A stretch of DNA of 64,000 nt from Sphingobacterium corticibacterium (lineage in GTDB: Bacteria; Bacteroidota; Bacteroidia; Sphingobacteriales; Sphingobacteriaceae): NCBI RefSeq assembly GCF_004208525.1, contig NZ_SGIT01000002.1, forward strand, positions 930,001 through 994,000. Direction: 5' to 3'. The position numbers and the translations under genes were made by a program. Within the stretch, counting starts at the first letter, position 1, and every line of letters begins with the position of its first letter. The notes beneath the pieces are model-generated. The model saw nothing but the letters and a program-made list of their open reading frames with translations, made no database searches and was not told the origin of the DNA. This document shows positions 59,701 to 64,000 of the stretch, in pieces.

Positions 59701-59811
59701 CACCGGAAGCCCCTTCACACTTTGCCGGAAAGAGCGAGCCAAAACACTATGGTGTCCGACAAAAAGACACAACATAGCTATTAAACTAATTTTTATATAC
59801 TGATTCATCAT
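56731..59811 (-). CDS. SusC-like TonB-dependent transporter with divergent N-terminal hinge
   Basis: The 1026-residue protein has a signal peptide (ending SVLARS). An N-terminal beta-sandwich lies at about 33-102 (VNVVDEYGKPLLGAKVYSLA). Where most SusC proteins show a VVV-x-G-x-G hinge, this one has EEIREVLYDQKTAKNLLGAV (about 108-127). Plug (QQPVTIIDGVQREIYSIDPE) and barrel (end RTIVFGVNIKL) are normal. The receptor belongs to a distinct subtype but should act as TonB-driven importer with SusD encoded 20 bp downstream. It lies 46 bp after the DUF4961 gene. Confidence 0.9.
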   Translation of the reverse strand: MMNQYIKISLIAMLCLFVGHHSVLARSFRQSVKGLPVNVVDEYGKPLLGAKVYSLADELLGETGETGDVRVEVVAGTEIIVRHPAYYPKTIVVASGIRIAMVANYLKQEEIREVLYDQKTAKNLLGAVSSVYNSQLKTTPTPLYLNALTGRLPGFYTQESSGFRSARSTAITYGDLAGSLPTEGTKYSSTLSDNSEIFFRLRGQQPVTIIDGVQREIYSIDPESIESITVAKDALSSILLGQRSSRGVLQITTKKGVAGPPRISFTAQTGIQEALKVPEPLNAYQYAYLYNEALANTGRLPAYSQEEFELFRNGNSPLLYPDVNWYDAVLRNNSPITKYNLGVNGGIRNARYALSLSYLNQEGMFRESDEFDYATNVSQSRYLINSSIDVDVTKDFTIGLQLFGRIQDGRQPGAGTSNIMNALFATPNNAYPIFNDNGSYGGSPQFRTNLYQQVTGSGYLIDNTRDVFANLDFNYKFDQWLPGLYAKGKVNVSATSSSLINRYRQQPVFDVQYNDAGELTYIRYGNIADQPNSFSTTSTANFVYFQGAIGYDTQIANSHQVGGKLFVDQQTANYQFDLPAIHTNFAATGNYAYMQKYYAELAVNYSGFNRFQPGRKYGTFYALGVGWDLAKESFLSTQTDWLDLLKLRATYGKTGNTNEGALGYYSWRAAYGQGGNNGYEFGSEYSYINSLEERGLANVNATWEKGNKFNIGLDAALWNSMFRLTAEYYRDRYYDLLQQRGSTIEMIGIGYPNENIGENLFEGQEIDLTYQNNVGKFNYFISANASRMRTEVLYMNEVQRNYAWNYRTGRPVDQTFGYLANGLIQTQEEADAAPLLGGNAVRPGDVKLVDLNGDGIINIHDQTAIGNTKPMIYYGVTLGFSVSGFDFSVLLQGVANRTYQQMDYAFGNNGDSQGYSYMMGRWTPETAETATYPRLTVGFDPTNTPYLNTSSYWTRSGEYLRLRNVDLGYTIPTHLSRKISLSAFRIFANAQNLFTFTSYDRLDPEISGNAAYPAQRTIVFGVNIKL

Positions 59812-59857
59812 ATTTCAGATAATTTTTTGATTCATATTCCTTGATCACCCCAATACC

Positions 59858-60847
59858 TTAATCACAGCGGAAAGTATATCGAAAAGGTTCTTCCGTATTG
59901 CCATAACCCACCGTCTTTGTGCCATCCGCGTCGGTAAAATAATATTCCAATCGGGCAATTTGCTTCCCTTTTTCAACCGAAAACAACCCCCTTGGCCAAA
60001 TATCAATACGAAACTGTCTACCGCCTATACTGCTCATTTTTGTCTTGTCATTCCGCTCAACCACCTCTCCGATCAGCTGATCCTCACCGTCAAACGCATA
60101 GGCGTGTAAATAAACTTCATTCAGCCCGTCCAGCGCCGTGTTCATCACCCCCCCATTAAAAACAAGGGTAATGATATCGTTGTCCAGACTTCTTACCGGC
60201 TGGATGGTACCCAGCTGCGGGTTGACAAAGTCGATCAGATCACCCTCGCCACCGGTCACTTCAAAGACATCCGAAAAAGCAAATTTCTTATAATCGGTAT
60301 CCTCAGGCCGTAAATTCTCGATAGAAGACCCCACATAGAACCCCAAACGGACCAGCATATTTTCAGATCCTACATGACATGCAACCTGCACATCGAAGTC
60401 TATATCTTCATTGTTGGAAAACGTATACGACTGCGTACTCCTATAGATAATCCACTCGAAATCGTCTACGAGGTTTGGACCGATGCCAAACATATTCTTA
60501 GCGGCCTGATGCCAGCTCACACCCGATACCGGTTCTATTTCCGAATCCGGTATCATGCGCAACGTTCCGTTTCCTTTCGGACTGGTATAGGTCAGTACGG
60601 CCTGCTCTCTTGCGTTCCAGCTTTTCGGAACCATAATCCCCGCAAGCAGTTGGGTCGTATAGGTTCCTGGTTCCTCTATACGAGGTTCCGCACCACTGTG
60701 CATCACGAAGGTCACGCGTTCATCGACCTGCGCTTGTGCCGGGACGGTGACCGTCAATGCTTTTAGTCCACAGTGGACTAAAAAGATGGTCAAAGACAGT
60801 CCTGCCAGAATATATAGATACAGTAGGTTTTGAAATGGTCTTTTCAT
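59858..60847 (-). CDS. DUF4961-like lipoprotein
   Basis: The 329-residue lipoprotein has an N-terminal hydrophobic segment ending LVHC (Cys about 26). The mature protein is all-beta in character (LTVTVPAQAQVDERVTFVMH; AREQAVLTYTSPKGNGTLRM; FRIDIWPRGLFSVEKGKQIA). It matches the DUF4961 type found beside SusCD pairs, generally with a DUF5004 neighbour, exactly as here (8 bp away). It is probably a surface ligand-binding or structural partner of the SusCD complex. There is no biochemical role known to me. Confidence 0.7.
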   Translation of the reverse strand: MKRPFQNLLYLYILAGLSLTIFLVHCGLKALTVTVPAQAQVDERVTFVMHSGAEPRIEEPGTYTTQLLAGIMVPKSWNAREQAVLTYTSPKGNGTLRMIPDSEIEPVSGVSWHQAAKNMFGIGPNLVDDFEWIIYRSTQSYTFSNNEDIDFDVQVACHVGSENMLVRLGFYVGSSIENLRPEDTDYKKFAFSDVFEVTGGEGDLIDFVNPQLGTIQPVRSLDNDIITLVFNGGVMNTALDGLNEVYLHAYAFDGEDQLIGEVVERNDKTKMSSIGGRQFRIDIWPRGLFSVEKGKQIARLEYYFTDADGTKTVGYGNTEEPFRYTFRCD

Positions 60848-60855
60848 AATGGTTA

Positions 60856-61299
60856 TTAGTTTTCACGTTCAAAATTATATTGGTAGGTATTGCCGGTGCA
60901 TCCCAGACTGAATGAAAGACTTAACTGCCTTTTTCCTCGAACCACCGGATACTGAAGTTTCACAGCAGTCTGTTCGGGTCCTCCATCAGCCGTCATCAGT
61001 ACGCTGAAAGGATACTGCGGATCATTCAACGTATAGGTCCCGGATCCCACTAATACAAATGGTAGTCCATTTGCTAAGGTATAGCTCCCGTCCTCTTTGA
61101 AATCTATACGAAAATCGGTCAGATTTAACCGTTGGCTCAAATCTTCGCCATTTCTCGTCAGCTGGATCACTTTCCAACTTCCGGTTATGTCTTTAACGGG
61201 CTCATCCGTAACAATATTTGCCATATCATCCTCACAAGAGGCATGAAATAAATAGCCAAATGCAACGAAGACAAATAGTAATAATTGCTTGATTTTCAT
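60856..61299 (-). CDS. DUF5004-like small lipoprotein
   Basis: The start is ATG 61299, which opens a lipoprotein signal (MKIKQLLLFVFVAFGYLFHA, with ASC at about 22). A longer upstream frame overlaps the SusD gene and is rejected. The 147-residue protein has an acidic linker, then a lipocalin-like beta-barrel pattern (ITGSWKVIQLTRNGEDLSQR; FKEDGSYTLANG; YPVVRGKRQLSLSFSLGC). This is the DUF5004/lipocalin-like family that accompanies DUF4961. It is in tight linkage with both neighbours (8 and 13 bp). Confidence 0.7.
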   Translation of the reverse strand: MKIKQLLLFVFVAFGYLFHASCEDDMANIVTDEPVKDITGSWKVIQLTRNGEDLSQRLNLTDFRIDFKEDGSYTLANGLPFVLVGSGTYTLNDPQYPFSVLMTADGGPEQTAVKLQYPVVRGKRQLSLSFSLGCTGNTYQYNFEREN

Positions 61300-61312
61300 C
61301 TCTTCTTTTCTT

Positions 61313-63040
61313 TTAATATCCAGGATTTTGTAATAGGTCAACAGATTTCGCAACTTCTGATTGCGGAATTGGCCAGAGATACATGCGCTGGTTAAACACT
61401 CTTTTTCGCACATCGATCGTATTGTAGGTAGTAACACCGGCTGCGCGTACAGGTTCCGTACCATGTAGTTGGCGGTTTTCCACCGTTTCAGCAATCTTCC
61501 AACGACGCACATCGAAAAAACGATGGCCCTCAAACGCCAGTTCTTTTTGTCTTTCGTTTTGGATAATTGCGCGCATATCTGCCTGAGAAAGGCCCGTCGG
61601 CAAGGTATAGGGAGAAAGCCCAGCCCGCTGGCGGATGGCTTCCACAGCCTCATATACCTTCCCATCCGGCGCAGCAAGATGTTCATTACGTGCTTCGGCA
61701 TAGTTCAGCAGGATCTCTGCGTACCGGATAATCGGCAGGCATCGCGGCGTTTCGGTATTGAACTGATCCACCACCACAAACCGGTGTATCATCTTATAGA
61801 CATAAAAACCCGTCGGCGTACCCTTATAGATCGCATCCTGCCCCGAACTAACATTGTTGGGATTGGTTTTATCGATAAAAATATTGACAGGCCTACGCGC
61901 TAAGCCGTCTCGATGAAAAGCCATGGACTGGTCGCGTGTAATCGTATTCGCCAGTCTCGGGTCCCTACCGTTATATGGCCGTGCCGGATCATAACCCGAA
62001 TTGGGATCGTCTATAGATAAGCCATTTCGCATACCGAAAGCGTTTACGATTTCCAAATAAGGATAGGCGCCGGGATTGTCCACCCCAAAAGTAGGAGGGT
62101 TCCATGTCGCTTCCAATTGCCGGTTGCCGCCTTGCATCCTCGCCAAGAGGTATTCGTTGTTTTTACGCAGCTGGAAAACTTCATAAAAACCATAGCCGGG
62201 TTCGGTGGTATTATTGAGGTGTAAGCTATATTGACCAGATGCTATCACCTGTTCCGCTGCTGCTTCTGCCCGTTCCCATCTTGCTTGATCTACATTAGGA
62301 TAAGCAACGATACTGCGCAATGGTTCTTCTGTAGCCAATCCTCCTCCATTAAACAACGGACTGGCGGCATAAAGCAATACCCGCGATTTCAGCCCATAGC
62401 AAGCAGCCTTATTGACACGCCCATAATTTTCGCCATTATGTGCCCATGGTAGGTCCTCAGCAGCGGCATCACACTCCTGCACAATATAATCCACACATTG
62501 CGCAAAGGTATTCCGGGCAAAAGGGATAACATCATCGGCACGGTAAACACTATCCCCCATTAACGGAACACCCCCGTAATGCTCTATAAGAATAAAATAA
62601 TAATACGCTCTCAAAAATCGTGTCTCCGCGGTAGCTCGCACCTTGATATCGTTAGCAAACTGCGCATCCGGCAAATTTTTAAGCATAATGTTGGACCTGC
62701 GGATGTTCGTATAACAGGTAGACCAAGCGTCTGTTGTGATCATATTCGCGTTGACCGTACCTGTCGCAAATTGTATGAACGTGTTAATCGTGCCCAATCC
62801 TGCTCCTTCTGCTTCGTCCGTACTGGCGTCTAATCCACCACCGCCAAAGCGCTTAGGTGCTGTGGCAAAGCCTATATTTTCATATATCCCCGAAAGAAAA
62901 TTAATCGTGTAGGCACTATCCGAAAAGACAACTTGCTCGTTCAGATCAGTAGACTGTGTCGAATCCAAAAAACCCTGTTTTTCGCACGACACAAATGCCA
63001 GCATGGCACATACTGCGTAAATCAAATATTCCTTGTTCAT
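61313..63040 (-). CDS. SusD/RagB-like surface lipoprotein (first of the mannoside locus)
   Basis: The 575-residue lipoprotein has lipobox FVSC (Cys about 19), followed by the acidic SusD start EKQGFLDSTQSTDLNEQVVF. Other hallmarks are ACYGLKSRVLLYAASPLFNG, IIRYAEILLNYAEARNEHLA and RQKELAFEGHRFFDVRRWKI. It lies between the GH92 gene (60 bp upstream in the transcript) and DUF5004 (13 bp downstream), unlike the normal order where SusD directly follows SusC. Its SusC partner may be further upstream, outside the window, or the SusC at 59811. Confidence 0.92.
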   Translation of the reverse strand: MNKEYLIYAVCAMLAFVSCEKQGFLDSTQSTDLNEQVVFSDSAYTINFLSGIYENIGFATAPKRFGGGGLDASTDEAEGAGLGTINTFIQFATGTVNANMITTDAWSTCYTNIRRSNIMLKNLPDAQFANDIKVRATAETRFLRAYYYFILIEHYGGVPLMGDSVYRADDVIPFARNTFAQCVDYIVQECDAAAEDLPWAHNGENYGRVNKAACYGLKSRVLLYAASPLFNGGGLATEEPLRSIVAYPNVDQARWERAEAAAEQVIASGQYSLHLNNTTEPGYGFYEVFQLRKNNEYLLARMQGGNRQLEATWNPPTFGVDNPGAYPYLEIVNAFGMRNGLSIDDPNSGYDPARPYNGRDPRLANTITRDQSMAFHRDGLARRPVNIFIDKTNPNNVSSGQDAIYKGTPTGFYVYKMIHRFVVVDQFNTETPRCLPIIRYAEILLNYAEARNEHLAAPDGKVYEAVEAIRQRAGLSPYTLPTGLSQADMRAIIQNERQKELAFEGHRFFDVRRWKIAETVENRQLHGTEPVRAAGVTTYNTIDVRKRVFNQRMYLWPIPQSEVAKSVDLLQNPGY

Positions 63041-63100
63041 AATTTAATCTATAATGTATTATAATTTATCAGATCATTGTTTTCTCACCAACGTGCGGAA

Positions 63101-64000
63101 CTACTCTCCTTCGAGCTGGCTCAACGAAAATGGTCGGGCTTCTTTCGATACACCCCTATTCACATTGGGAGAAGCACCCATCACAAACTCCAGTTTTCCT
63201 CCTTGTATGATGTCCTCATACCGTATGAAATTCCTATCGTAGGGAATACCATTCAACCGAGCGGATTGTATATATATATTCTCCGGACTGTTATTCTTTG
63301 CTATCACGACAAACTCCTTCCCGTTTTCCAACTTCACGGTAGCTTTCTCAAAGACCGGACTGCCAAAAACATACTGGTCCGTTCCCGGACATACGCTATA
63401 AATCCCCAACGCACTCAACACATACCAAGAAGACATCCCGCCTTGATCTTCATCTCCCGGAAAGCCTTTTTCCGAAGCATTATACAACTGGGACATTACT
63501 TTCCGCGTCCGCTCTTGCGATTTCCAGGGTTGGCCGCTGAAATTGTATAAATACGCAACATGCTGTACCGGTTGATTACCATGTGCATATTGTCCCATTT
63601 TGGCCAAGAGCATCTCCCGCATCTCGTGTATTTCCTGTTTATAGCTGCCATACTTGATGGTCTGTTCCATCGTGAACAGAGAATCTAATTTCGCGTTGAA
63701 ACGATCTACGCCACCGATGAGATTAATCAATCCGTTTATGTCGTGCATCACTGACCACGTATATTGCCAGGCATTGGCCTCGGTAAAAGCACCACCCCAT
63801 TCCACCGGATCAAAATCCGGCATCCATTCGCCATTTGCCAATCGTCCTCGCATAAATTTGCTATCTTTATCAAAAACGTTGACGTAATTATACATCTGGC
63901 GAGCAAATATATTTTCGTAGAATTTATTACCCGTCATTTTTGCCAGTTGATAAGCACAAAAATCATCATAAGCATACTCTAATGTTTTGGCCGTGCTTTC
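63101..64000 (-). CDS. GH92 alpha-mannosidase, C-terminal part (cut by window edge)
   Basis: The frame is open from the right edge (first visible codons ESTAKTLEYAYDDFCAYQLA) to the stop at 63101, giving 299 residues of the C-terminal half of the catalytic region and tail. GH92 motifs are clear: KTLEYAYDDF, DEDQGGMSSWYVLSALGIYS, VCPGTDQYVFGSPVFEKATV and, near the end, LEFVMGASPN. GH92 enzymes are calcium-dependent exo-alpha-mannosidases acting mainly on alpha-1,2-, 1,3- or 1,6-mannosides. In transcription order it precedes SusD. The N-terminal portion and signal peptide are outside the window. Confidence 0.92.
   Translation of the reverse strand, partial: ESTAKTLEYAYDDFCAYQLAKMTGNKFYENIFARQMYNYVNVFDKDSKFMRGRLANGEWMPDFDPVEWGGAFTEANAWQYTWSVMHDINGLINLIGGVDRFNAKLDSLFTMEQTIKYGSYKQEIHEMREMLLAKMGQYAHGNQPVQHVAYLYNFSGQPWKSQERTRKVMSQLYNASEKGFPGDEDQGGMSSWYVLSALGIYSVCPGTDQYVFGSPVFEKATVKLENGKEFVVIAKNNSPENIYIQSARLNGIPYDRNFIRYEDIIQGGKLEFVMGASPNVNRGVSKEARPFSLSQLEGE

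Noticed and set aside
61300..61701. Long N-terminal extension of the DUF5004 frame
   Set aside because: The upstream part overlaps the SusD gene on the same strand, has no signal peptide and is arginine-rich; the lipoprotein signal starts at 61299.

Overview
The window is chromosomal DNA from a Bacteroidota bacterium, most probably a Sphingobacteriaceae member (Sphingobacterium/Pedobacter-like). The evidence is six complete SusC-type TonB-dependent receptors or their SusD partners in pairs, SusD and DUF lipoproteins with Bacteroidota-style lipoboxes, an atpD-atpC pair separated from the other ATP synthase genes, promoters of the Bacteroidota type (TTTG-N19-TAnnTTTG), and very tight operons. 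The genus is an inference. No tRNA, rRNA, CRISPR array or insertion sequence was seen.

Layout. (1) 1-4232: the start of a divergent outer-membrane receptor, a YncE-like beta-propeller, a 43-codon small ORF, a mini-Fur winged-helix protein, an ECF sigma factor with a membrane anti-sigma-like partner, and a large lipoprotein. This looks like a regulated surface or metal-related module. (2) 4238-16437 (minus): a five-gene glycosidase operon (GH67/GH20-like protein, MGH1-like hydrolase, GH28, GH95 with an inserted beta-sandwich, GH2 with malectin). The GH28/GH95/GH2 combination suggests a pectin-type (rhamnogalacturonan) substrate. A perfect inverted repeat sits just upstream of its first gene. 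(3) 16768-17364: a conserved-looking membrane coiled-coil protein closed by a strong terminator.

(4) 17739-32354 (plus): two paralogous SusC/SusD pairs, each preceded by the same gapless 86-bp upstream block, followed by a DUF5689-like lipoprotein and two calcineurin-like phosphoesterases (one lipoprotein, one Tat-like). There are no glycosidases here, so this looks like an uptake locus tied to phosphoester cleavage rather than a classical polysaccharide locus. This is the best candidate for an under-described system. (5) 32689-34453: atpD-atpC with a textbook promoter and terminator. (6) 34775-49214 (plus): a 13-gene branched-chain amino acid cluster (ilvE, ilvD, ilvB, ilvN, ilvC, leuC, leuD, leuB, leuA, ilvA), with a DinB-like protein, a ModF-like ABC ATPase and a YraN protein embedded in it. 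A 25-bp near-continuous palindrome lies upstream, and a bidirectional terminator ends the cluster.

(7) 49247-51891 (minus): an S41-protease lipoprotein and an Lgt-like prolipoprotein transferase. (8) 51953-64000 (minus): a second polysaccharide locus, in transcription order GH92 alpha-mannosidase (cut by the window edge), SusD, DUF5004, DUF4961, SusC, SusD, SusC. It is probably for alpha-mannosides. Family names come from recognising motifs by eye; no database search was run.
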